A stretch of DNA of 64,000 nt from Nectonema munidae (Eukaryota; Nematomorpha; Nectonematoida; Nectonematidae), in NCBI GenBank assembly GCA_030549495.1, contig JAUIRK010000761.1:124001-188000 (forward strand), read 5' to 3'. Positions 11,639 to 22,347 of the stretch are shown here, piece after piece. A program made the position numbers and the translations under genes. The notes under the pieces were generated by a model that saw only the letters and a list, made by a program, of their open reading frames with translations, did no database searches and was not told where the DNA came from. Numbering within the stretch: the first letter of the stretch is position 1; each line of letters opens with the position of its first letter.

Positions 11639-13148
11639 GCCTAGGCTAAGGTGACCAGATTTTAGCATCGGTAAGGCAGGACACCATTAATACTGATTAA
11701 AAATTTGGTCTATATGGAGCAACAAAAAGTTTGATAGAACGCAAAAATAGTATCATAATATATTTTTTCAAACATAAGTACAATACATACAAAAATATGT
11801 ATAGTATTATTTATTCTTTGGCATATTTCTCATTTGAGTGAATTCTTTTTAGTAGATTGCTGTCGTTGTTTTAAAAATGATAAAATTTTTCACAGGAACT
11901 CGTTGGATTATATTTCATACATAAAATGGCTTCTAAAGTCTCAACGTTTAATTGTGGTTTTTCAGATGTCCATACTTTATTCACCGTAGAAAAAGACGTT
12001 CAGTTGCAGCATTAGTTCCTTTTAAGGAGAGTGCATATTCCACTATTTGTTCTCTATCGTGATTTTCGCTGATGCCCAAAATTTAATCTTTTCATTATCA
12101 TATATATTTTAATAATGATGCCTCATTAAAAAGATCATTTTCGGAAATATATGGGAAATTTTGAGTAATATAATCGAATGATTTTTGCACATCATTCCAT
12201 TTAAGTTCTTGTTTCAATGTAACCCAATGAAAATGTTCAATATCATTGTAATGTACCGTCCATTTTTCTAAATAATCTATGCAGTTACTATACAACTTTT
12301 TAACATGATTCATGACATGGGCACGCTTTATTGCACCCTGTTCTTCAAGCAGGCTTATACTATTACGAATAAAAAACCGGAGGAAATTATTTTCTAACCG
12401 CTCATGGCACTGAAATTTTAAATTATTAACTTCATTTGCCACTTCGATTACCGAAATTTTGTCACCCTCAATAAGTTTTATAGCATTTTGAAAAAGAGCT
12501 GCTTGATTGTGTACAAAAACTAGCCAAATTTTCGAAGAATCTTTTTCAAAAACTCTTCTAAAATTCTAGGACATTTATCCTGTGATAGAAAGTAGGATTT
12601 CAAGGGATCTTATATATTCAAAATTCTTTCCATAGCTGGCAAAAGAGCTAACCAGCGCGTTTTACTGTATCCAAGTATTTTCTGATATCGACTCCCGTAG
12701 TTTTACAAAATTCATTAAGCGATGCTATATATATATTAAAGAATCAACGCGCACAGTGTATATATAGAAATAAGAATATATTTTTTGTACTTCTGGTAAA
12801 AAATAAAAATAAAAGTTATCAATCTAATTTATAAATTTCGATGAAACTTTTAAAAAGTAATATATTTTAAAAATTAATTTTTTCACAATTTTTTTACAAA
12901 CTCGAAATTCCCTTTTTTTGATACTTTTCGAACAATTATCTTTTAAAATCAAGTAAATAACAATTCTAAATAGTGATAATTATTTTTTACCAAACTAAAA
13001 ATTAACAAAAATATGGCCACGGAAAATCGTATATTGCCGTTTTCTAGCTTGTCGTGCATTCTTTTCTAAAATCGGGACTTTTTTAAAATGCCCCGGGACG
13101 CGGGACAATTTGTTGAAAATCGGGACGTCTGGTCACTTTAGCCTAGCC
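11639..13148 (-). mobile_element. nested hAT element with 8-bp target duplication
   Basis: Element 11647-13140 has inverted tips TAAGGTGACCAGA and TCTGGTCACTTTA and is flanked by GCCTAGGC (11639-11646) and GCCTAGCC (13141-13148), a 7-of-8 match. It carries minus-strand transposase remnants. It sits wholly inside the outer element 11598-13366 and is therefore the younger of the two. The ends TGACCAGA ... CGGGAC resemble hAT families whose tips read 'GTGACCAGACGTCCCG'. Confidence 0.85.
11850..12720 (-). pseudogene. hAT transposase remnant of nested element
   Basis: At about 12060-11850 the minus strand reads AATERLFSTVNKVWTSEKPQ followed by LNVETLEAILCMKYN, the hAT C-terminal dimerisation domain. 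At 12442-12098 an open frame of 114 codons has VNNLKFQCHERLENNFLRFF and YLEKWTVHYNDIEHFHWVTL, the segment just N-terminal to it in transposases of this group. Upstream, 12450-12720 continues with further fragments. The catalytic N-terminal half is missing and frames are interrupted, so the copy is dead. Confidence 0.8.
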
Positions 13149-13680
13149 CCCTATGAAAAATGGCTTCGAAATTACCCTTACTAATTTTGCTTTTTCCTAA
13201 AACAATACTTGTTGGTAGTTGATTACGTTTATATCAACGATATGACAAGTCGAATTCTAAAAGACATAATACAGCTGTCGTATTCTCTGAAGACTTTTAG
13301 CAAAAGTGCAAAAAATTTAAATAGATTTCGCCCCCCCCCTATAAGAAATTTCTGGATCCGCCATCGGATGACCCATATAATGGTGTAACAAGCGGAAATA
13401 AAATGTATATTTATTCTCTTTCATTATATCAAGCTTCAAATAACAGCTTTTGTATGTATTACAAAAGCAACATAGCAAATCTCAAAGAAAGTGTTTGGCT
13501 ACAAAATGTAGTCAGTTTCAATAGAGATAAAAAAAACTTAAAATATAAATTTTTATCATCGGTATCAAAATTTGTATTTTGCTTGTTTTAGCTCTTAATT
13601 AAAAACTCTTAATTATGAAGTTTTTTCTTGATTTTTAAAAAAGTTATTAATTTATTAAAATTGGATGACTACATTTTATA
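13149..13680. other. outer hAT right part and intron spacer
   Basis: 13149-13366 is the right remnant of the outer hAT. From 13375 to 13680 I see nothing beyond a short AT-rich open frame (13403-13591) without recognisable content. Confidence 0.4.
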
Positions 13681-13880
13681 GTTGTAAATGAGTTATTTTT
13701 CACTAGTTATGATATATCTTTTTTTTACTCAATAAATTTCCCCTTAATATAAGAGAAAATGTTTTTATTATATGAATTTATATACTATATAGTTAACACA
13801 TTTTTTTTAATATTAAAGAGAAATTTATTGAGTAATAAAAGATATACCAAAATTGGTAAAAAATAACTCATTTACAACTA
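13679..13880. mobile_element. MITE with TA flanks
   Basis: Inverted arms 13681-13752 and about 13810-13878 begin GTTGTAAATGAGTTATTTTT and end with its complement CTCATTTACAAC; the arms stay alike for about 70 bp. TA lies on both sides (13679-13680 and 13879-13880), as in Tc1/mariner-type MITEs. The loop is only about 60 bp, so RNA or single-stranded DNA would fold into one long hairpin. There is no coding capacity. Confidence 0.75.
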
Positions 13881-14048
13881 TAAATCTTTTTGTATTCTAT
13901 TCGGTAAATTTCTTTCTTTCTTTATTTCTTTCTTCAAACAAATATTTTTTAAAAAATACATTATTTAGTTTTTGTTTTTAACCGTCTTGATGTAAAATTA
14001 TTTAGATTTCTTTTTAAATTTGGATTTACTTCATTTTAAAATAGACTC

Positions 14049-15713
14049 CTATAGTAAGGATTTTCCATGGTTGGTATTTAAAGATGATGATGAATTGAAA
14101 ATGTATAGATGTAGCTTTTGTGCAGAATATGGAGAATGGGAGACCTTGGAAAAATATAAAAAGATCAAACCTGAGTGATCATCAAAATTCTTGTAAAGGT
14201 ATGAAAAATAACAAACAGCCAACTTTAAAAAAGTCACTTACGATGGTTTCTAAAAAAAGATTAGCATCAGAAGAAAAAAACAAATCAAAAATAAAAGAAT
14301 CTGTACTCATTCAATTTAGTGCTTTAAGTCTACTTTGCCAACAAGAACTTGCTTTGATCAAAAGAGGTCCTCTGCTGAACTTTGCTGATTTGTATTTGAA
14401 ACAAATTGTGGAACATCTAAGTATTGGAGAGGTGTTCATTATGGCTCTGAGCATCCTTCTTTCTTAGCTAAGGTTGTGAGAGAGGAGGCATTTAAAGACA
14501 CAATTGGAAAACACTATCATGTTATTTTTGATGCTTCAAACGATATATCTTTGAATAAAACCGTATGCGTTTTGATTAACACCCTTGTACAAGGTAGTCA
14601 ATTTCTTGGTATTGTTGAAATTGAGTCAGAAATAGGTCTAAACTATGCGAACGCTACTTTTGATCTGTTATGTAAACGTAGCTTTGATATCTCTCAATCT
14701 GTTGGCATTGGTTCTGATGGAGCAATTGCAATGATAGAAAAAAATATTGGAATGTTGAAAATCTCTGATTTGGTAAGATTAAAAAGAGGGCTTGAATGTG
14801 AAAAACCTGTCTTATTTCATATTCATTGCACATCTCATCGTCTTGCACTTTCTTTAGATGATGTTTATAATGATTCGAGAGTTAAAGAATTTCTGCAAGA
14901 AGTTGATGGGTTATGTAGAGCATATTATAACTTTTTTTAGATGTAGTAGCAATAGAAATGAATACCGAAAAATATGTAAAGTTTGGAGAAAACAAGATTA
15001 AATGACAAGATCATTAATTGAAACTAGATAGATCGGAAGATACCGATGTATTGATGTGCTCAATCAATTCAAATGCTCGACTTAAAAATACTAATGAAAG
15101 TATTTTAATTCAAACTTTTTTTGATAATAGATCAAAATTATTTGATGATTTATGTCGTTTATTAAAGTTCTTTGCTGGAAATAAACAAACTCAGATAGAA
15201 GACAACTGTTTTGAGGTGCTTTACAGCAATTGAAAAAGCTCGTAATAAATTGGAGTTCTGTGAAAACTTAAGTTTTGAAGGTAAAGAATTGAGAAAAGTT
15301 TTTTTAGAGCACCTTTGTAATAGATTACCTTATTCATCTGCAGCAGTTTTTAAACCTTTTGATTTTAGTCTTCTTCCTATAAAAGGTAAAAGATTTCCTA
15401 AAAAAGAAGTAAAATTTTCAATCAAAAACGTCGTAACGAGATGTTCCAATTTTTTCGATAAAGATAAAAATAGTGTAAGCATATGTAAAAAAATTGTACC
15501 GAAATTTTCTCCTTCTTGAAAATTATGCTATAAGAGAGAAGATAACCTTTAAAGCGCGCTACCGAAGAAACAGAAATTGGAAAAGACTTTAAAACTTTGA
15601 TAGGCATAGTGACATGTATTCCTGGATCTTCATCTGGTGCTGAGCGTGTATTTTCATGTCAAAATAGAGTTAAATCAAAACATCGTGCATGTTTGAAAAT
15701 TAATAGACTAGAT
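14049..15713 (+). pseudogene. hAT transposase relic (ZNF862-like type)
   Basis: Plus-strand frames give a zinc-finger start WLVFKDDDELKMYRCSFC followed, in a shifted frame, by NLSDHQNSC (a C2HC/BED-like finger). Then come HYGSEHPSFLAK, a core GKHYHVIFDASNDISLNKTV, SVGIGSDGAIAMIE with FHIHCTSHRLALSL (14476-14940), and a C-terminal dimerisation piece SSGAERVFSCQNRVKSKHRA at 15597-15700. The order matches hAT transposases related to ZNF862. At least four frame changes separate the pieces. It is cut at 15714-15716, where the next hAT terminus begins. Confidence 0.78.
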
Positions 15714-15716
15714 CAG

Positions 15717-17528
15717 TGTTTCTCAACCTTTCATGACCTGGGGCCCCCTTACCAAGCAAGCCAATACCCGCGGCCCCCTAAATTTCCAACAATGAAAATT
15801 TTAAAATTAAAAAATAAAAATTAATTTATTAAATTTGATAAATAATAATAATTAAATTAAATTTTATTTTAAATTTTGAAAAAATTATAAATGAAAGTAA
15901 AATTTTTTGAATTTATTCAATGATAAACTTGCTGTTGAGCTTGTGTGACAAGACTTTTTATGCCTGGCTTCGTTTGGGATACAGCAAGGCGAATATCGTT
16001 GCCAACAACAAGCCGTTTTCTGGACTTTGTTTTGATAGTGGCCAAGTCAGAAAATACACACTCGCAAAGATAAATTGTAGCAAATTGAACTAGTATTATA
16101 GATGCTTTCTTGCTGAGTAGAGGGTAGGCATCCTGAACAGATAACCAGAAAGTAGAGAGATCTTTAAAAGCAAGTTTCATTGCTTTAGATCTTTGATGCC
16201 GATGGGAAGCTTGATTTGTTGTGTCTCCAGCTGCTCATCTAAGAAAGGAAAAGAGGTTAGGGATTCGACTTTAATTCGTGCTTGCCAAACTTCCATTCGA
16301 GCAGACAGTCCAGCAAGTTTGTCGTGAATCTCACTAACTGTCACATCACGACTTTGCAAATACTTATTCATCTCGTTAAGTCGACTAAATATATCTGCCA
16401 AGTAGGCCAGAATCATAACAAACTCTTCTTTGTCAAAATAAACATAAAGTTTATTCTCATTTTCTCGCAAAAATCTTTTACTTCCAAGCGTAATTCAAAC
16501 AATCGGGAAAGGCAATTTCCTCTCGATAACCAACGAATTTTAGTGTAGAATCCTAAATGTTTGGCTCCCATTTCGTTAACAAGAAGTTGGAAGAGTCTGT
16601 GATTTTTAGCCTTGGAACGGATAAAATTGATCATTTTAATCGCAACGTTCATAACTTCCAACAAAGAAGACGGGAGATTTTTTGAGGCAAGCGCATAACG
16701 ATGTAGTGGACAGTGAGAAGATGTTATATGAGGCCATTCATTTTTGACTAATGTAACAAACCCCCCTTTAACGCCAATCATTGCTGGAGCACCATCAGGA
16801 CAAATGTGTTTGAAATTCTGCCACTTAAGACCTGTATTTTTGAAAAAAGAATCCACGATTGCTTTAACATCTGCTCCTGTTGTTGTACTTAGCATCCAAC
16901 TACAGAACAAAAACTCTTCCTTCATCTTTCCATTTTTTTCATATCGAACAAAAGCAATCAACTGACTATACATAGCAATGTCGGTAGATTCGTCTAATTG
17001 GAGATAGACTAGCCTGAACTCTGCTTTGCCTAATTTCAGAGCAAACTTGACGGCACACATCAACAGCCATGTCATTAATCCTATCATTAAACATGGAAAC
17101 TTGCTGAATCTTTTTTTGCCTCTGGACCAATCATTAATTCAACCGATTTTTCTGTACAAATCTAATCTGTACTAATTAGCTTAATTAGCTCCTCTGCAAT
17201 AGTGTGGGGCTTCTGCACTTTACAATTTGGTATGCTACTTCGTAGCTGGATTGAAGAGCAGGTTTTTCTTCTGGCCGAAAGTTAAATTCAGGAAGTCTAG
17301 CTTTGCGTTCATACCGGGCTCGTTTTGCATACATAGCCTTAACACTATTGTTCTTATTTTGAGGATGCATTTTGTCGCGATGATTTAAAAGTTTACATGG
17401 ACATAGTGATGCATTTGACATCACCAGTGAGGAGTGTATACATTGCGCACAATCAACGCCATCTCGAACTACATTTGTAAGTCCAAACTTAACGTAACTG
17501 TCATTTCATTTACGAACCTTTGACATCT
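15717..17528 (-). pseudogene. hAT transposase relic (ZBED5-like type)
   Basis: The plus-strand left edge CAGTGTTTCTCAACCTTTCA, followed by GGGGCCCCCTTACC, is a typical hAT tip at 15717. Reading leftward on the minus strand from a start near 17528: a BED-type finger (CAQC ... HRDKMH), SSYEVAYQIVKCRSPTLL, then YLQLDESTDIAMYSQLIAFV and CPDGAPAMIGVKGGFV with HCPLHRYALASKNLP (17087-16413). Next are SRDVTVSEIHDKLAGL (16470-16177) and the C-terminal CVFSDLATIKTKSRKRL with RLAVSQTKPGI (16180-15917). One early stop and two or three frame changes break it. The right terminus was not found. Confidence 0.82.
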
Positions 17529-18253
17529 ATCAAATTAAACAACTTATAAAGATATGATATAGTCATAGTATATAGAATTTTCACTAGTTTGTTCATTTTA
17601 AATGATTTTTTCAAAATTTTACTTTTTATTACAACATAAGTCTTACAGGTCTACTTGTGTAGTCTGAATCAAAAACACTATTCTAGTTTAAATACGGAAT
17701 GAGAAAATTAGAAAAAAAAATTAAATTTTACCGTATATAAATCTTATTGGTCAGTCCTATTGATGAAATTAAGATTAACAAGCAAAAAAAGACTCCTTAT
17801 GTTTTCTTACGTGCCCCAGATTTTAATCAAAATATTTCGGGCGCACTCGTTTCTCCGATCTTCAAGTTCCAAGCTATGCCTCTGTGATTATTCAATTAAA
17901 TTGAATTTTCGGGTTAAAGCGTACACTAAGAACTAAATCACTCGTTTTAATTATCATCAGCCAATTTTCCTTCTTTTTAACCTAAAAAATGTGGAACAGC
18001 TGAAATATAACGTTTTAAAATAAAGTATTAGGTTTTATATATTATCATTATTTTTTCATTATTGTGAATTTTGCTATGCTTTAGCTCAGTGGTTCTTAAC
18101 ATTGGGTCGCGAGATAAAATTTGGGTTGCCTAGCTTTGAAATTGAAAAAAATGATATGTAGTGAAGATTTATACAATGTGTAATCTACTTTTGTAATATA
18201 TAAAAATATTTCTCACCAATGTAGTATGAAGAAATTAAATTGCTAGTAGAATG
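17529..18253. mobile_element. spacer with solitary hAT terminus at 18086
   Basis: 17529-18085 shows no coding motif. At 18086 CAGTGGTTCTTAACATTGGG followed by TCGCGAG is a classic hAT tip, but it points the same way as the tip at 15717, so it is not that element's right end. It is either a truncated separate copy or the remains of a rearranged one. The retroelement fossil starts about 170 bp further right. Confidence 0.5.
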
Positions 18254-18339
18254 CACATGATTGGTGTCTGAATCTTCAGCTTGGTTTGTATCTTGCCCTT
18301 TGTCCCGCAAAGCCGGAGGTTTCTCGGAGGATAGTAGCT

Positions 18340-18422
18340 GAGCGGAAGGCAGACGTTGAGGAGCTTCTTATACTTGCTACAATTACCCAAGACTGATGCT
18401 CCTCAACGTCCACCTTCCGCTC
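18340..18422. repeat. 25-bp inverted repeat (hairpin) at retroelement left end
   Basis: Arms 18340-18364 and 18398-18422 pair at 23 of 25 positions around a 33-bp loop. The arm core is GCGGAAGG ... CGTTGAGGAGC. It lies just before the gag-like frame, and the left arm is continuous with the inverted interior duplicate. Confidence 0.9.
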
Positions 18423-18455
18423 CCGCTGATTTACCTGAACCCGCTACTTTGATTT

Positions 18456-18827
18456 ATGTTCGGACCTACGCCGTCTCGCTATTCACCTGAGGACCTGGCC
18501 AGGAGACGGATTGAAGCTTTCCAGCTATCTCTACCTCCTCAAGCTAGAAATGCTAAGGATAATATGATCCCCGCTCTCTTCACGATAATCGAAAGAAACT
18601 TAAACATTATGGACTCTGCTGATGTGCGTGAAGCAGCAACTACTGCCTGCCTGGCAACTCAATGCAGCTGGGAGCAAGCGGCTCGACAAATGAACGTATT
18701 GGCTATGTCAGACCTTGGTATACCGATGCCCGAGGTCAGCTTCCAACCAAGGCCTCCCTTTCGACAACCCGCGTCGTCGAACACGAAAACAACAGCGCGC
18801 AGATGCGGCGCGGGCAAGAAAGAGTAA
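18456..18827 (+). CDS. gag-like frame of fossil retroelement
   Basis: A 123-residue frame beginning MFGPTPSRYSPEDLARRR. It is mainly helical in character, with a basic, Pro-rich end (PRPPFRQPASSNTKTTARR). It overlaps the start of the polymerase frame in a different register, a layout in which related elements use read-through or frameshifting. No zinc knuckle is visible. The gag label comes from position, not from a recognised domain. Confidence 0.45.
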   Translation: MFGPTPSRYSPEDLARRRIEAFQLSLPPQARNAKDNMIPALFTIIERNLNIMDSADVREAATTACLATQCSWEQAARQMNVLAMSDLGIPMPEVSFQPRPPFRQPASSNTKTTARRCGAGKKE

Positions 18828-21099
18828 CAAGTTTTTCAAAGGCCTCGCGGATATTTCTAATATCCCTGAGGCCGGGGAAGCGGATTATATCTCTTTCCCT
18901 GATGATGCTATAGATCTGGCCATTGATAATGTTCACACCGAAGACGCTTTCTTGCCTTCTATAGATATCCAACCTGGAGATACGCCTCTTCCACAGTGTA
19001 GCGAGGTTTTAACTACGCCCCCTTGCTCACATTCATCTCCTTTAACCTTTGAATTAACCGGCAGCCCAGCCAGATCTCCGTTACTAAACATGGCTGCCAT
19101 AGATGAGGCCATACGCAGTATGCAAACGTTCCCATTTCCTTTGACTCCTTCAAACGATGAAATGGATCAAACTACGCTTCCGTCTACCGACGACACACTC
19201 ATCGTATCTGGGCCTAATGAAGCCCCTGCTCCTTCTCGTATACCTCTACTAATACCTTTTGATGTGCTAAAGAAAACGCTTATAGACACCTTTGGAGATG
19301 ATTTTAGCACAGTATTAAAAAAGCTACCAGTGGTCCATGCCGAGGAATCAGAAGTGGAGCCAGAAATTTTGGCAATTGAAAGCAATCCTGCTCACATTGT
19401 AAACGCTATCCGTAAAGATGACCTAAAGGATGAAATAGGTCTACGCAATGTTGCCACACTGAAATATCTGGATAACAAGGGAGAATTCTCTCCAAAAACC
19501 TGGAGGAATATCTTCACTCAGGTACTATCCTCCGAGGAACCTCCGGCTGTGCCGGACACAGAGCAAGATACAAACCAAGCTGAAGATTCAGACACCAATC
19601 ATGTAGAGGATGATGATATCTCCTTGGCAGATGTCTCTCCTTTTAATGGCTGCACTCTGGATACAGTCAAACCACATACCCTTCTGGAAGGTGATGATCT
19701 AGGAAACCGAACGTTTTCCGCTGAAAGCTCCATCTGGAGTGCGCCGGCTCATCTTCGATGTAAAAAGGTTAAAAAGATCCTGATGCCTGGATACAAACCA
19801 ATTATCATCTCGGCTAAAAAGTTCAGAACTTTCTCTCGCTGGATGCAGCCCAATAATTCTCAACAAAACTTCATAGCTAAGCATGCCCTTCCTGCTTTAA
19901 CTGCCCAGCAAGTGGTCAAAAAGACAAGCAAGCCACCTACTATAGTTTCTCCGGTATTTATAATACCAAAAGGGAATGACCAAACCAGGTTCATTCAAAA
20001 TTTTCCCTTCACTAAAGAATTGTTAAAACTGGAAAAATTACGACTATCTGGAGTCACAGGGTTAAGGTATACTGATCATCGTTTTAAGTATGCTTGTAAG
20101 CTGGACATTGCGTCCGCATTTTATGGTGTGCGAGTACATCCTTCCTACGTTCGGCTGTTTGGATTCCTAATCCACAACCAACACTACCTTTTCCAAAGAC
20201 TTCCTATGGGAGCAAACTTTGCTCCAGGTATTCTTCAATTAGTCCTAAACAAACTTATTGCTACATTCCTAGAGAGAAGGGAAGGTTGTGAAATCACTGT
20301 CTATTTGGATGACATATTAATTAGAGGTGTTTCATGGAACACTACTGTGAACTTCACTGAAGCTTTCACAAAATTTCTGGAGATGGAGTGCAACATCACC
20401 ATCAACAAAAGAAAAAGTATGCTGATACCTACAGAAAGAATTCAATACCGAGGGTTGCTACTGGATCTTGAAAGCAAGTCCGTACAACTACTACCACATA
20501 CCAAGGAAAAATGCAAATTGGCTCTAGGAAAGATAAGGTATAACCATAGGTCATGCTCAGAAGACAGGGAAAAACTGGCAGCATGCGCCTACCTAAACTA
20601 CTATTTGGGCACGGTGGCATGTCGCTTCACGCTGGTAACATGGAGATACGGAGACATCAAGGATGATTCAATTTGCGAAGAACTCTATTGGAAATTCCTG
20701 GAATCAAGCATCAATAGTAAAATACCGTTCTTCAATTCCTCGCTGACAGACTCAGAAATCTACGTTGATGCGACACCTGAGGGCCTAGGCATCACCACAA
20801 AGAAGCATGACATCTCTATTCCTTTTCCCACCAAGCATCCTATACATATTATGGAAACCCTAGCAATGATGGTAGGCCTAATCTGGAGCAAAAGGACCTG
20901 TAGAATTCTCTCTGATAACACTACAGCAATCCAAGCTTTCAGAAACAAGGGAAGTAAAAACTTACACGTGGATCTAATCATTAAATTTTTAGATTCCCTA
21001 CTAGAAGCTGAAAGAGATGTATGCTATGTCGACACCTGCCAAAATCTAGCTGACATGCCGTCGAGGAGTGGGAAATTTACTATGGTGACAGCTATATAA
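18715..21099 (+). CDS. reverse transcriptase-RNase H of fossil retroelement
   Basis: 794 residues. Residues 1 to about 380 are an acidic, low-complexity region without a recognised domain. The reverse transcriptase follows: VFIIPKGNDQTRFIQNF, CKLDIASAFYGVRVHPSY, FQRLPMGANFAPG and the YLDD catalytic box (about residues 400-600). The RNase H follows without integrase: YVDATPEGLGI, METLAMMVGLIW, SDNTTAIQAFRNKGS and NLADMPSR, giving the D-E-D-D set. DATP.G.G and LPMG recall hepadna-like polymerases, while DNTTA...NKGS and NLAD..SR recall DIRS. The family is left open. The frame ends 21099, near the element's 3' end, and nothing downstream resembles an integrase. Confidence 0.75.
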   Translation: MVYRCPRSASNQGLPFDNPRRRTRKQQRADAARARKSNKFFKGLADISNIPEAGEADYISFPDDAIDLAIDNVHTEDAFLPSIDIQPGDTPLPQCSEVLTTPPCSHSSPLTFELTGSPARSPLLNMAAIDEAIRSMQTFPFPLTPSNDEMDQTTLPSTDDTLIVSGPNEAPAPSRIPLLIPFDVLKKTLIDTFGDDFSTVLKKLPVVHAEESEVEPEILAIESNPAHIVNAIRKDDLKDEIGLRNVATLKYLDNKGEFSPKTWRNIFTQVLSSEEPPAVPDTEQDTNQAEDSDTNHVEDDDISLADVSPFNGCTLDTVKPHTLLEGDDLGNRTFSAESSIWSAPAHLRCKKVKKILMPGYKPIIISAKKFRTFSRWMQPNNSQQNFIAKHALPALTAQQVVKKTSKPPTIVSPVFIIPKGNDQTRFIQNFPFTKELLKLEKLRLSGVTGLRYTDHRFKYACKLDIASAFYGVRVHPSYVRLFGFLIHNQHYLFQRLPMGANFAPGILQLVLNKLIATFLERREGCEITVYLDDILIRGVSWNTTVNFTEAFTKFLEMECNITINKRKSMLIPTERIQYRGLLLDLESKSVQLLPHTKEKCKLALGKIRYNHRSCSEDREKLAACAYLNYYLGTVACRFTLVTWRYGDIKDDSICEELYWKFLESSINSKIPFFNSSLTDSEIYVDATPEGLGITTKKHDISIPFPTKHPIHIMETLAMMVGLIWSKRTCRILSDNTTAIQAFRNKGSKNLHVDLIIKFLDSLLEAERDVCYVDTCQNLADMPSRSGKFTMVTAI

Positions 21100-21252
21100 A
21101 GCACCCTCCTCGACAATTTCTTCATTCTTATTCTTTATCTCTCTTCCAACACTCCCACCCACCACTGCCAGGAAATATAAAATTTGTGTGTTTTTTCAAT
21201 GTTATTTTTTGTGAAATTTTCTTAAATAAAAATTGTTGGATCCCAAAAAAAA

Positions 21253-22347
21253 TAGAAGATACTAGAAGAAGCTTCTAATATAAAAAATATGCTTAACCCT
21301 GAACAGATTTCTTTTGCTGATTTAGTAATTGGTTCATTAGAAAAAAATGACAAATCTTCAGCTAAAGTTTTTTTATTGATGGTCCAGGTGGCACCGGTAA
21401 GACGTTCACATATAACTTCATTATTAAAGAAATAATTGGTCGTAATTCGAATGTTTTTACTTGTGCTTGGACAGGAATTGCTGCCAGTTTATTGAAAAAG
21501 GCAGAAGTGTTCATTCCGTTTTTAAGTTATCTGTTCCTGTTTTAGATAATTCAACATGTTATATTAAACCAAACAGCAAGCATGCAGAATTTATCCGTAA
21601 ACAAGATATCATAATTTTTGACGAAGCTAGCATGATTCCTAAATACGCCCTTGAAGACATTGATAAAATGCTTAGAGATATCTGTAACACAAGTATACCA
21701 TTCGCTGGAAAAATTATTCTTCTTGGTGGAGACTTCCGTCAAACATTACCAGTTGTAAAAAGAGGAAACCCCACTCAAATCATTGAAACATGCTTGAAAA
21801 GTTCTTATATATGACCCTTTGTTAAAGTCTTTCATCTCCACACCAATATGAGGGCGGCTCAACAAGACCACCTCTTTTCAGAATTTCTTCTTTCTCGGGG
21901 AAATGGACAATTACCTGTTAACTATAACGATCCTTTCAAAGATTGTATTGAGATACCAAATCAATGTGTATTAACTAAAAGTGATAACATCATTGCTTCT
22001 GTTTTTAATGATGATGGTATTAACGTTTCAGGCAAAGTCATTTTAACTCCTGCCAATAAAGACTCTTTAGAAATTAACAAGCAAGTACTACATCAACTTT
22101 CAGGGGAATCTAAAACAAACACTCTATCAACGATCCTATGTTTCGAGAAACAAACACTCTACCAAGGATCCTATGTTTCGAGAAACAAACACTCTACCAA
22201 AGATCCTATGTTTTGAGCGAAGCGAGAAACGACAACGGGACAATAAACTCACAGCCACACCATATAACACTATTAGCAACTCAAAATACACACTACCAAG
22301 AATCCTATGTTTCGAGCGAAGCGAGAAACGACCACGAGACCGGCTAG
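21253..22347 (+). pseudogene. Helitron helicase relic 1 with 3' terminus
   Basis: Frames carry the PIF1-type helicase of a Helitron: MLNPEQIS, a degraded Walker A region (about 21385), IIFDEASMIPKYALEDIDKM with GGDFRQTLPVVKRG (21461-21814), then GNGQLPVNYNDPF (21848-22110). It breaks off before the TINKSQGQT part seen in the copy at 34.4 kb. It is followed by Helitron 3' modules GCGAAGCGAGAAACGAC and the terminus CGGCTAG ending at 22347. The upstream Rep (HUH) half is absent because the sequence starts exactly at the retroelement 3' end. Several frame changes make it inactive. Confidence 0.82.

Larger units (their letters stand above)
11590..13374 (-). mobile_element. outer hAT-like element with 8-bp target duplication
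   Basis: Element 11598-13366 begins CAGTGGCGAAACCAAGGGGG and ends CTGGATCCGCCATCG, an imperfect inverted pair with G-run/C-run subterminal tracts. It is flanked by GATGACCC at 11590-11597 and 13367-13374. An 8-bp duplication and CAG-type tips are characteristic of hAT transposons. About 1.49 kb of its 1.77 kb is a second hAT inserted into it (11647-13140), leaving only about 270 bp of its own sequence, so it is a MITE-sized non-autonomous copy. Confidence 0.85.
18254..21252 (+). mobile_element. fossil RT-RNase H retroelement of uncertain family
   Basis: A virus-like retroelement of about 3 kb. Its parts are an inverted 88-bp duplicate of its own interior and a hairpin at the left (18254-18422), a small gag-like frame (18456-18827), a long reverse transcriptase-RNase H frame (18715-21099) and a short 3' region with AATAAA near 21223 and an A run at 21246-21253. 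No integrase, tyrosine recombinase, protease or long terminal repeats were recognised. The main frame looks whole, so this copy is fairly young, but the left end is rearranged. The 3' end abuts Helitron helicase sequence exactly. It resembles DIRS-like and hepadna-like polymerases more than Gypsy, Copia or BEL ones. Base composition is richer in GC than the surroundings. Confidence 0.7.

Noticed and set aside
15717-18117. The two hAT tips at 15717 and 18086 as ends of one element
   Set aside because: Both read CAGTG on the plus strand, so they are in direct and not inverted orientation.
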